Shown: positions 11,809-26,100, counted from the first letter of the stretch. The stretch is DNA of 64,000 nucleotides from Macrosoma leucophasiata (GCA_036365455.1 JAWQUS010000022.1:7068001-7132000); one strand, 5' to 3'. Made by a program: numbers and translations. The notes: generated from the letters alone by a model not told the origin.

Positions 11809-12170
11809 GTAGAATAGAATAGAATATTCTTTATTGTACACCAATGATTTTTACAAAATAAAACTAGGTGCATAGCAGATAGGCAATACAATCAGGCGGT
11901 CTTATCGCTGAAAGCGATCTCTTCCAGACTACCTGTAGGTGGAAGGAGAATTTTAATATAGTTAAGATGGTAGGGATGTACAGGTTAATTATATAATACG
12001 TACAGTAATTAAATTTAAAAAATAAAGCACTGGTTGGCAGAATAAAGTCGTATATTGCCAAAGATCCGCCCATTCGATTACTTCCGGAAGGGAAGTACGG
12101 GCAAGAAACCCTTCGGACCGGGAAACCACATTTGCCAGGATACGATACTACTACTATCACTAGTCTTCTG
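11809..12170 (-). mobile_element. Jockey-like 3' UTR with ATTCT tail
   Basis: On the minus strand it ends in GTACAATAAAGAATATTCTA and repeats of ATTCT; the GGTCTGGAAGAGATCGC block is typical of lepidopteran non-LTR 3' UTRs. Confidence 0.6.
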
Positions 12171-12577
12171 CCTATTTGATTCAGAACTACCCGCTTTATA
12201 TCACTTTAATATCACTGACGTTCACTGTTCTAACAGGCAGCATAACTGCCCTACAATAATTCGATTCAACTGTGTGACTGTGACTGACCGTGACTGAATG
12301 ATCGTCATGAACTATTTGCTAGCCTTTATAAACCCGATATCGGCTAGTAACTATCCCCTCTAAGGTAACAAATCCAAGTATCTAAGCCGACCGTGGCGCC
12401 ATCTACTATTCTCTATTAAAGAATCTACCCTAGTCTTAATTAGATTACGTCTCCGACAAACTAGATGGCGCTAGTAGTCACATTTAGGTTACTCTCCGAC
12501 ACATAGATAAACAACATTGGATAGATATGTTATATGCATACAGCAATATAATAGGTAATTAAGAGAGCAATACTAAT
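12171..12577. other. Intergenic, nothing recognised
   Basis: Non-coding sequence between two retroelement tails; contains two related stretches (CGCCATCTACT, GATGGCGCTAGTAGT) and no frame. Confidence 0.4.
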
Positions 12578-12700
12578 TTTTAGCTAGGTAGTACTCATTG
12601 AGTTGTTTTTTGAAAGACTCAAGACGAGCTTGAGCTTGACGAATTTTTAGCGGCAAGGTATTCCACAATCGCACTGCGGTACCTGTAAAAGAATCTATAA
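12578..12700 (-). mobile_element. Non-LTR retrotransposon C-terminal stub
   Basis: Minus frame reads GTAVRLWNTLPLKIRQ and LESFKKQLNEYYLA before a stop, the common C-terminal end of CR1-type ORF2 proteins. Confidence 0.65.
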
Positions 12701-12734
12701 AAATAAATACAATTGGAGTGTCTGTTTGTAATAT

Positions 12735-13105
12735 AAAAATAACCATCACTGGTCTTCGCGCGCACCATTCGCGCGACGCGGATACAGCACCGGGGCATCC
12801 CCCTCTGCTGCAGCTTCTTCTTTGGCACCCCCTTGAGGGCTTTGATGGAGAAGGTGGGCACCGTGGACTCGTGTCACCATGGTGTTGGCATCCAGGTCCA
12901 ACTGCGCTCTCAACCTCTTCTCTATTGTTGGTGGTTGCAGCGGGCTTCTTCGGCACTCAGCTGCAACAACAAAGGGTGGCGGGCGTCCCCACCAAGATGA
13001 CGACGCCTACAGTTATACGGCGCAACCATTGCCCTGGCTCTAGCTGGGCTTATGGACGCGCCCCAGGGGAGAACCTCCTTCACCCGGGTCAGGTTCAGTT
13101 AAAAT
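12735..13105 (-). mobile_element. 3' UTR copy of the element at 19256-19953
   Basis: Shares the blocks CTTCGCGCGCAC, CACCGGGGCATCCCCCTCTG, GGCGGGCGTCCCCACCAAGA and CATTGCCCTGGCTCTAGCTG in the same order and orientation; no coding part. Confidence 0.75.
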
Positions 13106-13645
13106 AACCGTTTTTTACTAAATGCATATGTATGTATATAAGGTACATGTACCAAAACAACATTTTTTACAATTTTTGTCTGTCTGTCTGTTTGTTCCCG
13201 CTAATCTCGGGAACGGCTGTACCGATTCTAATGGGACTTTCACTGGCAGATAGGTTATGTAATAAGGAGTAACTTAGGCTACTTTTATACTAGCTGCGCC
13301 CATGACTTCGTCCGGGTAGATACTGAACAATCATAAATTCTCACGCGGAGGAAGTCGCGGGCACAGCTAGTACAAATAAATAAAATTGGAGTGTCTGTTT
13401 GTAATATAAAAAAACCGCTTTTTACTAAATACGAATGTATGTATACACGGTAGATACATATACCAAAGCAACACTTTTAACAATTTTTGTCTGTCTGTTT
13501 GTTCCGGCTAATCTCGGGAACGGATTTACCGATTTTGACGGGACTTTCACTGGCAGATAGCTTATGTAATAAGGAGTAACTTGGGCTACTTTTATATTAG
13601 CTGCGCCCACGACTTCTGAACAATCTTTTTACTGAACAATCTTTT
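13105..13645. repeat. Two AGCTGCGCCC-type repeat units
   Basis: Units 13105-13370 and 13375-13645 share GTCTGTCTGTTTGTTCC, AATCTCGGGAACGG, GGGACTTTCACTGGCAGATA and end near AGCTGCGCCCA(T/C)GACTTC. A third stub at 13945-13990 follows the SINE. Confidence 0.65.
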
Positions 13646-13647
13646 TA

Positions 13648-13942
13648 CTGGTGGTAGAGCTCCAGTGACGGAGCTCGCGGGCGTAGGCACCACCGCATTA
13701 CCTGATTTACTTGCCGCTAAATGGTAGTGTTCAGCACTATCGTGTTCCGGTCAGGTGGTAATGTACGGCCCTGTAATTTCCGGCACAGAGGCATAACACC
13801 TTAGGCCTCAGGAGTGGTAACGCATTTGCATTTTGACCTTGGTCTTTGTGTGGGTGTCTATAGGCTGCAGTCATCACTTAACATCAATGTGAACTGCATG
13901 CTTGTTTGCCACTTCAATTACATAAAAAAAAAAAAAAAAAAA
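13648..13942 (+). mobile_element. SINE-A, full length
   Basis: Complete with an A-run of about 18; inserted among AGCTGCGCCC-type repeats. Confidence 0.85.
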
Positions 13943-13990
13943 CAATCATAAATTTTCACGCGGACGAAGTCACGGGCACAGCTAGTGCTA

Positions 13991-14192
13991 AATAATGTGT
14001 AGGTACATTTATAGCCGACCTCATTTTATGTATAGGAAACTTTACAGTCGTACACTATTTATGTATGATCCCAATTAACATTTAAAATTTAAATATCCCT
14101 TGTAGGTAAAAAAATCTGGCGTTACTGACTATCAAATAGATATATTGGTGTATCACACTCGCCGCGTACCTTCAAGTAAACGTACCTATATC
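13991..14192 (+). other. Possible FAR-2 5' UTR and promoter region
   Basis: Unique-looking sequence just upstream of the candidate start ATGG at 14193. No clear TATA box. Confidence 0.3.
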
Positions 14193-17100
14193 ATGGGTAA
14201 GTTAGCTGATAATTTCAATACTTTTTATTTTTTATTATTTTTATTTATATATTTAAGAAAACATTACAAAATATGTACATCAAAGCAAACCAAAAGTCAC
14301 CAAGACTTGTCCGGTATGCTTAGGTGAATCTATATATGTCATCATCATCATTTCAGCCAAAAGACGTCCACTGCTGGACAAAGGCCTCCCCCAAAGAATG
14401 CCACAACGAACGGTCCTGGGCCGCCCTCATCCAACGATTTCCCGCGACCTTCACCAGGTCGTCGGTCCACCTCGTGGGGGGCCTGCCTACGCTTCGTCTT
14501 CCGGTACGCGGTCGCCACTCTAGAACTCTTCTGCCCCAACGGCCGTCAGTTCTGCGAGCTATGTGCCCTGCCCACTGCCACTTGAGTTTCGCTATTCGAT
14601 GGGCTATGACGGTTACTTTGGTCCTCATGCGGATCTCCTCATTTCTGATTCGATCTCGCAGAGTAACTCCGAGCATAGCCCTCTCCATCGCTCTCTGAGT
14701 GACCTTGAGCCTTCTTATGAGGCCCATAGTGAGCGACCACGTTTCTGTTCCGTATGTCATCACTGGCAACACACACTGGTCAAAGACCTTCTTCTTCAGA
14801 CACTGCGGTAAATTGGACGAGAAGATATAACGCAGCTTCCCGAACGCTGCCCATCCGAGTTGGATTTGGCGATTGACCTCTTTCTCGAAGTTGGACCTAC
14901 CTAACTGGACCATTTGTCCCAGGTATACGTAATCGTCAACAACTTCGAGTGTAGTACCCTCGACCATAACAGGAGTGGGCATAACAAGGACATTCGACAT
15001 AATCTTCGTCTTGTCTATGTTCATTTTAAGGCCCACTCGTTGAGAGGCCCTACTGAGGCCATTGAGCACTGTGCCAAGGTCTTCCAGGGTCTCAGCCATG
15101 ACTACGATATCATCCGCAAATCGGAGGTGGGAGATGTACTCGCCGTTAATGTTGATGCCGAGTCCGTTCCAGTCCAGAAGCTTGAAGACATCTTCCAAGG
15201 CAGCGGTGAACAGTTTCGGAGATATGACATCTCCCTGTCTCACACCTCGCTGCAGTTGGATAGGTTTCGAGTTCTGGTCCTGAAGGCGAACCGACATAGT
15301 GGCGTTTTCGTACAAGCTCCTTAGCACCTCGATGTATCGGTAGTCGACTTGGCACCTCTGGAGTGACTGTAGCACAGCCCAAATCTCGACGTCTCTCGTT
15401 CTATATATGTAATGATATATATATATATGTAATCTATATGTGAATCTATAATAAACGATTTGAATGGCTGAAAATAATACGATACATATATTTTTTATCT
15501 TGTTTGACATGTATATCAATTGTTATTCACTTTAATTTATTTTGTTTGTTTTTGACGTGTCATAAGAGATGCCTCCCTAACCCTAAAGTAGGGAACCCTA
15601 GGGTGACCCCTAGGGTTCCCTACTTTACTACGAAATACGTATATATTCATAAATATGTAACTTTCTATGATTCTTTTGGCCTTATTACACGGCACGGTAT
15701 TCAGGATACGATAGCAAGGGTCAGGGTAGTGTAACATTTAGGGAGTTAGGGCTCTAATTAGGGTGACCGGAGCGGCCCGTGTATTTGTACTGTGATTGAG
15801 TTAGGGCGCTGTCGACCGGGTAGTGTAATAAGCGGCAATCCGGCGCGAGGCCACGCCCACCCTTTCTGCCGGACCCTGAATACCGTGTCGCATAATAGCC
15901 TTATAACGCCCTAACTACACACAGTACAAATATTAACAATATGGAAACTACGTACAAAAATCGTTCAAAACGGCACACTCACAGAAACATGCGCATCGAC
16001 TCTCGAGTAAAGAGTGACTCGGAGCTGCAGCACCGCGAGAACCGCTTAGGGGCTTTGTTGATGCGCATGTTTGTGTGATTGTGCCGTTTCAACATTTTGT
16101 ACGTAGTTTCCATAATGTTCATATTTGAACTGCGACTGAGATAGAGCCCTGTCGCCCGGATAGTATAATAAGCGGCAACCCGGTGCGAGGCCACGTCCAC
16201 CCTTTCTGCTGGACCCTGAATACAGTGTTGTGAAAAAACCTTTTTTGGGGGAGCTTTGGTCTGTTCTCTATCATATCACCTATGATGTATACAAGATCTG
16301 AAATCTAAAGAGCTTTATTTGACCTACACAAAACTTTGCTATTAATTGTCTTAGTCAGTAACCTATTGGTAGCAGGCCACTTCTACCACACTGGGATCCT
16401 GGGTACGATTCCTGTTCATCGCTAGTGGCAAATTAAATGCGCGTTTCCGTGCACCAATCCGCATTGGAGCGGCGTGGTGGAGTTAGCTCTAGGCCTCCCC
16501 CCAAAGAGAGGAGCGACTCGTGCCCAGCATCGGGACGAATAATGGGTTGCCATTATCATTATATTATCAATCTAATCTATCTTATATATTAGGTTGGGGA
16601 AAAAGTTTCTTCGCATTTTTTAAGATCATTCAAAACATTTTTTAATATAGTTTATTTAAATTTAACTAAAGTATGTATGTACCATTTTGTTCGATAACCT
16701 TTTGCCATCTTGTAGGTAGGGACATGATCCCATTGCTATAAAAATTTTGGGACTTCTCATCAAAATACCGCGACAAGTGGATTTGGCAGTCCTCTCGTGA
16801 TGTTAACCTAACATTGCACAAAGAATTCTGAAGAGACCGAAACAGGTGGAAATCTGAAGGTGCAAGGTCAGGACTATACGGCGGATGCATTAAAACCTCC
16901 CAGCCAAACTATCTTAATTTTTGCTGAGTGGCTATAGATGTGTGAGGTCTAGCGTTATCATGATGAAACACCACACCCCTTCTGTTGATCAATTCCGGCC
17001 GCTTTCTCTCAACTTCTTGCTTTAATCTCATCAGTTGTTCGCAGTAGAGTTCAGAATCGATAGTCCTGCCTGGTTTGGAATTGGAAGGGCATTATTCATT

Positions 17101-20100
17101 ATGAGCTATTACCATAGCTCATAATGAATAATGCCCTTCCAATCCCACCACACACACAACATCACCTTATTGCGAGTTAACCCGGGTTTCGCCACAGTCT
17201 GTGAAGCCTGACCGGCCTTTGACCACGACCTTTTTCGCACGTTCTTGTCGTACGTGATCCACTTTTCATCACCAGTTATCAGCTTCTTCAAAAATGATTC
17301 GGTTTCATTACGTCATAATAAAGAATCACAAATGAGTACACGGTTCATTAGGTTTCTATCAGTGAGCTCGTGAGGTACCTAAATATCGAGTTTTTTTGTA
17401 CCCAGCTTTTTTCAAATGCGCCAAAACTGTTTTGTGATCAATTCTCAGTTCTTCAGCTACGTCGTAACTGATACGTCGATCTTGCTCCACTTTTTCAAAA
17501 ATGGCATCCATTTTATCCGTAATAGGGCGACCAGAGCGAGGTGCATCTTTGACATCAAAATTTCTGGATTGAAAACGCTTAAACCAAATTTGTGCTTGTA
17601 GACACAGACACTGCACTAGGTCCACAAAAATCGCAAATTTTTTTCGCTTGCGTTGCATTTTTACCTTTTTTGTAGTAAAATTTTAAAATGTATCGAATTT
17701 CTTCATTAGATTCACTCATCTTGACAGTACGAAAAACAAATGAAAATCACACATTTGCCTAATTTGAATTTGATATTATGTTCTTTAAAATTTTAACTTT
17801 CAATGATACCAAAACCAGCCAGATACAAATACTACAGCCAAAGAGATTTTATTACAAGTTCATACATACTATAATGTGAAAAGACTTTTCCCCAACCTAT
17901 TATATAAAAATCAATTGTTGTTCGTTAGTCTCGCTAAAACTCGAGAACGGCTGGACCGATTTGGCTAATTTTGGTTTTGAATTATTTCTGGAAGTCCAGG
18001 GAAAGTTTAAAAGGTAGAAGAAAATATAAAAGAAGTTTAAAGGAAACAGTAAAAACCACAATTTTATTCCCATTTCATTTCCCATACAAATAGTCCGTAT
18101 CTAGCAAATCTTAGACACATTATTTCATTCTGAGGCAATGCGAAGTTTGCCGGGTCAGCTAGTTCTAAATAAATTTGTGAGTTTGAGTTTGATTGCATGT
18201 TATACTTTATAATTCACAGGAACAAAAGTGTTGGATAAGTTTTTGGCCTACGAGAAGGAATTGTCGGAGAAGCGACGATGGATGATGGAGACCATAGAGA
18301 AAGGAGAGTCGGAAATAGCGAGCTTTTACAAGGACAGCGTAGTGTTCGTGACCGGCGGGTCAGGTTTTCTTGGGAAACAGTTGATCGAGAAACTAATCCG
18401 GTATTTATTTAATTTCATTTAGTTGACAGACAAGCAAACGGGCCACCTAATGGAAAGTGGTCACCGTCGCCTTTGAACATTTGCAACACCAGGCGAGTTG
18501 CCAACGTGCTGCCAGCCCTGAAGGACTCTTTTGACGCCAGTTGTGAAGAATCCCATTCTGTAGCACCGAGGGATCACCTCAGAGGGAAGTTCTTTCCACA
18601 ATTTACACGTTCTGGGCAGAAAATCGAACGAGAAAACCGCACCGTTGAGCACTGCCAGGTGTCCAGTCGGTGAGGGTGGAACTTCTCTCTTCGGCGGGTA
18701 GTGCGGTGTAGGAAAAGAGACGGTGGCACCATGTCGAACAGTTCGACAGAGCACTCACCATTGTAGAGACGGTATAACACGCACAGACTCCCAATGTCTC
18801 TGCGCAAGCTCAGGTATTATGATTGCCTTGAACTGGTGATCTGTAAACACAGGTTAATCCAATTCGCAGACACTAGAGCTCTTCACATAGACTTTGATTT
18901 TACTTTTTAACCGAGTTCAAAAAACGAGAAGGTTCTCAATCCGGCCGGTATATATTTTTTTTTTACTAAATAATTTAATTTTGTACTATTTTTATAATAT
19001 TAAACTTTAGATCATTTCTTTGGACTTTAATACGATAATTAATTTGGATACGATTGGAATTGATATTCGGTTCGAATAGATTTAAATACTTACTGCAATT
19101 TAAATACCATTTATTTTGAGCGTATCTTATTTACTGGGTCACAGTGAATAAATAAACATAAATTTTATTTATTATTCCATACTTATCATAGAGCAATTCG
19201 GGCCACCGTCCGCCGTGGCGGACCGGAGGCATACCGCGGACACTCCGCCAAAATTGCTTATCATCACTGATCTTCGCGCGCACTATTCGCGCGACGCGGA
19301 TGCTGCACCGGGGCATCCCCCTCTGCTGCAGCTTCTTCTGCCCTGCGGCTGCAGGACGGCGTTTGGCACCCCCTTGGGGGCTGTGGTGGAGGAGGTGGGC
19401 ACCATGGACTCATGCCACCATGGTATTGGCATCCAGGTCCTGCTGCGCTCTCATCCTCTTCTCTTTTCTCGATGCGATCTCGAGCGGGCTTCTTCGGCAC
19501 TCGGCTGCAACAACAAAAGGTGGCGGGCGTCCCCACCAAGATGACGACGCCCACAGTTATACGGCGCAACCATTGCCCTGGCTCTAGCTGGGCTTGTGGC
19601 CGCGCCCCAGGAGGGAACCTTCTTCACCCGGGACTCGGACCCAGGTTGGGTGATTTCAATCCTACCTATCAGCAGGTCAGGTCGAGTCAAGCTCGCTAGC
19701 GCTGCGGGTCACGAAACGCGGGGTCTAAACCCAGCTACCTCGTCATCGTCCCGGGTGCTCCGATTATTGCCGGAGCAGTGAGGATTTCGCGTGGGAGAGG
19801 TCTCCCATCAGGGGGCCTACTGTGCAGTGGGGCAAATCCACGGAGGTGCTCGTGCGGCCCATTCTCGGCGCGGTCATACATGCCGCGCGCAAGACGTGCC
19901 ATGAACTCCTTCACGGATTCCACACGCAGGTCCCGTGCTATGACGTCATTTCGAAATTCCATACAAACGCTTAATTTGGTCTCTATTACATAGCCATCAA
20001 TCAGTGACGTGTATTTACACGTGTACCTGTGTGCGTAGCACGTAGAAAATACCAACAGTCGCCCATTAGAGGAGAGGAGGTTGGGTCATGCGGGAAAATC

Positions 20101-23100
20101 GTGCGGGACGTCGAAGTGTCCATTCTATACGTATTATTACATATTCTCTGCCGGAGGAGAGTAGCCATAGCGTTTATTACCGATGCAAAACAGTGTGTCA
20201 TTTTTTGCGGGGAGAAATGCGTGTGACACGCTCGCTACTAAAATCGTCTATTACTACGAAACTCACACCTTGACTTTAACAAAATACATAAACAATTTCA
20301 CGCATACATTTAAACATCTAGGCGACAGGAATAGGCCTATTTGGGCTTGTACTTTGACAGAGGGGAAAGCCTGCATATGGCTACTCCCCTCCGGTCCGCT
20401 TCGGCCGGTGGCCCGTGTTGCTCTATGATACTTATACGTTACTGAGTGATACTCTTATAGGCAATACTAATTTATTTTTGTGCCACGTATTTTATTTTTA
20501 ACAATAATTAATGTTAAAAGATTCACTCATCAAGATTAATTACGGTACTTTTATACAATAAAATTTAGTGGCTCATTTACATAAGTCTAAATATTTTACA
20601 GATCATGTCGAGTGGCTAAAGTTTATATTTTATTAAGAGCTAAAAAAGATAAACTGATTGAAGAAAGACTGCAGACTTTCTTGAAGGAACAGGTGAGTAA
20701 GTAGAAAGGTAAAAAAAGGCTTATTACACGACACGGTATTCAGGGTCCTACAGAAAGGGTGGGCGTGGCCTCGCGCCGGGTTGCCGCTTATTACACTATC
20801 CGGTCGACAGCGCCCTAACTCAATTACAGTACAAATACACGGGCCGCTCCGGTCGCCCTAATTAGGGCCCTAACTCCCTAAATGTTAGTACAGTCAGGTC
20901 AGGGTAGTCCCTTGCTATCGTACCCTAAATACCGTGCCGTGTAATAAGTCCCTACATCCGTCACTGGAGTTTTATTGGTGGTAGAACTCTAGTGACGGAG
21001 CTCACGGGCATAGGCACCACCGCATTACATAATATACTTGCCGCTAAATGGTTGTGTTCAGCACTATCGTGTTCCGGTCAGGTGGTAATGTACGGCCCCG
21101 TAATTTCCGGCACAGAGGCATAACACCTTAGGCTTCAGGGGTGGTGTCTATAGGCTCCAGTCATCACTTAACATCAATGTGAACTGCATGGTAGTTTGCC
21201 ACTTCCAAGACATAAAAAAAAAACAGAATGACGATCGGGTGTGGACTTTCGGTAGCCCAGAGAGAGATACAGAAGGAGATAGGAGATCGACTGGACTTGT
21301 GATTGTGTCGTGTGATTCGGTGACCAAGACCTTTGAATTTAGCTTTCCATTTCTTCTAAAATATTTAAATGTCTTTTTTTTAAATGTAATAAAAGTGGCA
21401 AACAAGTATGCAGTTCACATTGATGATAAGTGATGACTGCAGCCTACAGACACCCACACAATGACCAGAGGTCAAAATTACTCCTGAGGTCTAAGATGAT
21501 AAGCCTCTGTGCCGGAAATTACAGGGCCGTACACATTTCATCCGCGGATAAGTTTTTTTTTTATTTTTTTTTTTTTATTAGTATATATGTATATAAGTTA
21601 CATTTGCGGATGAATAATAATTGTCACCTAAGTCTACATTACCACCTGACCGGAACACGATAGTGCTGAACACTACCATTTAACGGCAAGTATATTAGGT
21701 AATGCGGTGGTGCCTACGCCCGCGAGCTCCGTCACTGGAGCTATAAAAGCTGTGTTATTCAATAAAATAATAATTGTATATCTTAATGATTATAATGGCA
21801 ACCCATAATACGTCCCAATGCTGGGCACGAGTCTCTCCCCTTTTTGGGGGGAGGCCTGGAGCTTACTCCACCACGCTGCTCCAATGCGGATTGGTGGAGG
21901 TGGGTGGGTTAGTGGCCAACCCACTGTCGGATGTTTTCAAACCGCCCGTAAGGCCTCCGACAAGGTTTAACGACTGCTATCCATCGATAGCAACCGGGAC
22001 CGACGGCTTAACGTTCCCTCCGAAGCACGGAAACGCGCATTTAATTTGCCACTAGCGGTCACCCATCACACTACCCGACCGCGCCCGTAGTGCTTAACCG
22101 AGTAGATCGCTTACGATCTACACCAGCCGCTGGGCCATGCGCGCTTCCATCTTAATGATTGCCTATAAGTAATTGACCTTGTTTTATTCCATCAGGTTTT
22201 CGACAGTTTACGTGAAGAACAACCTGACTTTACTGACAAAATTGTATCAATTGAAGGTGAAGTAAGTGATTTGGAGATTGGAATCAGTGAAAAAGATTGG
22301 AAAACCTTAACTGAAGAAGTAAGCATGAAACACAATGAAACATTGTTATAACAAACACTCAAAGGAGAATGACCAAAGTCGCCCTGATTGGCGTCTTAAC
22401 AACTTGTATGTAGCAAAATTGTTTTTTGAATTAAGATTTCACTCTAATTTTTTTCACGTTAAATCGAATGCGGATTAACAAGATATTTTTTAAAAGTTAA
22501 TAAATTATTTTGTAGTGAACTGCCAATCACAGACCAGAACCAAGCTGCCAATGTCAACACCATTCCATTATTTACTTTTTTGCGTTGGACACTGGTCATT
22601 TTAGGACTTTTATAATTTCGTCGAAATAAAATCGATTTCAACGATCGATTGCTTTATTGTCGATATTCAACGGAATAGATTATTCATTGTCTACTATTTG
22701 TCTTGTATAATCACTAGGTATCGAGTGGAAATAATTTGAACAGTACCTTAGTTTTGACTTAGCTCAAATTCATCATATAAATGTCTCACTTTTTATTATC
22801 ATGAAGCGGCAAATAGAAAAACAGTTTACATTGATGGTAAGTGAATATAAAGCATAAAAACACCCACATGAAAACCAGATATTTATTTATTAATTGTTAA
22901 GTATTTAATATTTGTCTGGTATAACTACCTGGAGAAGAATCATGACTACGCCATGCGGTTAAACTAGATTACCTACTTAATGTAAGTAAAACAGCTAAGA
23001 TGCTACACAATACTTTAAAATAGTCTTCGCTTATTTTAGTAACCTCTGGCAGGTACAGCACACAAACCTTAACCTCAAAATAACCAAATATTCGTAATGC

Positions 23101-26100
23101 AGTTTTTTAAAAACTCCTATTGATACCTTTTTCCTTTTTTGCGCACGCATTTCTTAAGATATTGCCTATATTTTGCGAGTAATCCCATCGAGACGCAAGA
23201 AGGGCGAACTCCCATAGAAAATTGGTCATTCTCAAGTAAATGGCTATTACACGACACGGTATCCAGGGTCCGGCAGAAAGGGTGGGCGTGGCCTCGCGCC
23301 GGGTTGCCGCTTATTACACTATCCGGTCGACAGGGCCCTAACACAGTCACAGTTCGAACATGAACAGTATGGAAACTATGTACAAATACGTGAAACGTTT
23401 CCGGTTAGGTAATGTATGGTCCCGTAATAATTATCACAAAGACGTAACAACTAAAGTCTCAGGAGTGGCAACGCATCTGCATTTAGACCTCTGGTCTTTG
23501 TGTGGGTGTCTATAGGCTGCAGTCATCACTTAACATCAATGTGAACTGCATGCTTGTTTGTCATGTCATTACATTAAGAAAGTAATTTAATATTTTGATT
23601 GTTTTGAATACATAGATAGCAATAATGATTTCCTTTCAGGTGAATTTCATATTTCATGTGGCAGCATCGACAAATTTTGAACTACCTCTCAAAACGGCTA
23701 CTCTGATCAACGTGCGTGGCACCAGAGAGGTGCTGAAATTAGCCAAAGATTGCAAACAACTTAAGTAAGTCGACAACGCCACTGTTACTAATTTAAGGCA
23801 CAGAAAAAAGAAATTAAAGGAGTAAAATCACCAAAAATATATGTAAAGTCAAGAATATCACTAAGATAAAACTAAATGTAATAAACTAATGTAAAAGTAT
23901 ATCAGTAGAATGTATCTTTTCCCCTTTACAAACTGATAACAAAGAGTAAAAAGAAAAGAAAAAGAGTCATTCTTTGTCATTCACCGGCAATATTTAATGA
24001 TGTTCTAAGTTGTGTAGTGCATGGGAAAGTTTCAAATTATGATAATAAATCCATAGAAACGTAAACGTTAAAAACGTAACTTCACGCCTGTAATCCCCGA
24101 AGGGGTAGGCAGAGGTAAATGCATGCATTTAATCATACATGCAAACACCCACGACTCGCCGGTTACGTTTTGGCCCATGTAACAGGTGGCGAACCTGTTG
24201 CCATCTCCGGGCACATTACCAAACTCCGGGGTACTGGGAAACTTCCAGAAAATGGAAAAATCCCAATAGAAGCAGAGATAAAGGATTTTAGACCGTTATC
24301 TCTAATATCCCCCGGGAATCGAACCCAGGACCTCCAGCGTAATAGTAGTGGCCTGCTACCACTACGCTACTGAGGCAGTTAAATCCATAGAAGAAGATCA
24401 TAATCAGTTTACTGTAAGTAATCTTACATCAAGTAACTATACAACATGTAACTGGAATCATGCACACTTTCTAACGCCCCGATTAGAAAAGTGAGTTATA
24501 ATCATAATAATAGGTTGGGGAAAAAGTCTTTTCGCATTATAGTATGTATGAACTTGTAATAAAATCTCTTTGGCTGTAGTATTTGTAACTGGCTGGTTTT
24601 GGTATCATTGAAAGTTAAAATTTTAAAGAACCTAATTCCAAATTAAAATTAGGCAAATGTGTGATTTTCATTTGTTTTTTCGTACTGTCAAGATGAGTGA
24701 ATCTAATGAAGAAATTAGATACATTTTAAAATTTTACTACAAAAAAGGTAAAAATGCAACGCAAGCCGCGAAAAAAATTTGCGATGATTATGGACCTAGT
24801 GCAGTGTCTGTGTCTACAAGCACAAATTTGGTTTAAGCGTTTTCAATCCGGAAATTTTGATGTCAAAGATGCATCTCGCTCTGGTCGCCCTATTACGGAT
24901 AAAATGTATGCCATTTTTTGAAAAAGTGGACCAAGATCGACATATCAGTAGTTACGACGTAGCTGAAGAACTGAGAATTGATCAGAAAACAGTTTTGGCG
25001 CATTTGAATAAAGCTGGGTACAAAAAAAAGCTCGATATTTGGGTGCCTCACGAGCTCACTGAAAGAAACCTAATGAACCGTGTACTCATTTGTGATTCTT
25101 TTTACGACGAAATGAAACCGAATCATTTTTGAAGAAGCTGATAATTGGTGATGAAAAGTGGATCACGTACGACAAGAACGTGCGAAAAAGGTCGTGGTCA
25201 AAGGCCGGTCAGGCTTCACAGACTGTGGCGAAACCCGGGTTAACTCGCAATAAGGTGATGTTGTGTGTGTGGTGGGATTGGAAGGGCATTATTCATTATG
25301 AGGTATTACCACCAGGCAGGACTATCGATTCTGAACTCTACTGCGAACAACTGATGAGATTAAAGCAAGAAGTTGAGAGAAAGCGGCCGGAATTGATCAA
25401 CAGAAGGGGTGTGGTGTTTCATCATGATAACGCTAGACCTCACATGTGTGAGGTTTACTATAGCCACTCAGCAAAAATTAAGAGAGTTTGGCTGGGAGGT
25501 GTTAATGCATCTGCCGTATAGACCTGACCTTGCACCTTCAGATTTCTACCTGTTTCGGTCTCTTCAGAATTCTTTATGCAATGTTAGGTTAACATCACGA
25601 GAGGACTGCCAAATCCACTTGTGGCGGTATTTTGATGAGAAGTCCCAAAATTTTTATAGCAATGGGATCATGTCCCTACCTACAAGATGGCAAAAGGTTA
25701 TCAAACAAAATGGTACATACATACTTTAGTTAAATTTAAATACTATATTAAAAAATGTTTTGAATTATCTTAAAAAATGCGAAGAAACTTTTTCCCCAAC
25801 CAATACATGAACTGAAATTACATGTTTATGTATTTAATATTTTTTATTTAAAAAATGATTGTCCTCAATTTGTACGAACAGTAAGCACACATTGCACACC
25901 CTATGCATTCTTACCCTACCTCCACCTACGGCCGCACATAAAAACACGAACCTTCTCACACACCCACGCTGATGCAATGGTGGCAATGTGCTGTTGCGTA
26001 ATTATGCATACTGCAATGCTGCATACCTTTTTTATCACTCGCTAGTAATAAGATTGATTACACTTATCCATTTCTTAAATTATTATTCTTTTTTTTTTTT

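Noticed and set aside
12718..13107. 129-codon plus-strand protein
   Set aside because: Open frame over a GC-rich retroelement 3' UTR, present again at 19300-19590 with a shifted frame; no known domain.
15146..15382. Second protein overlapping the RTE ORF
   Set aside because: Antisense or out-of-frame shadow of a well-supported reverse transcriptase frame.
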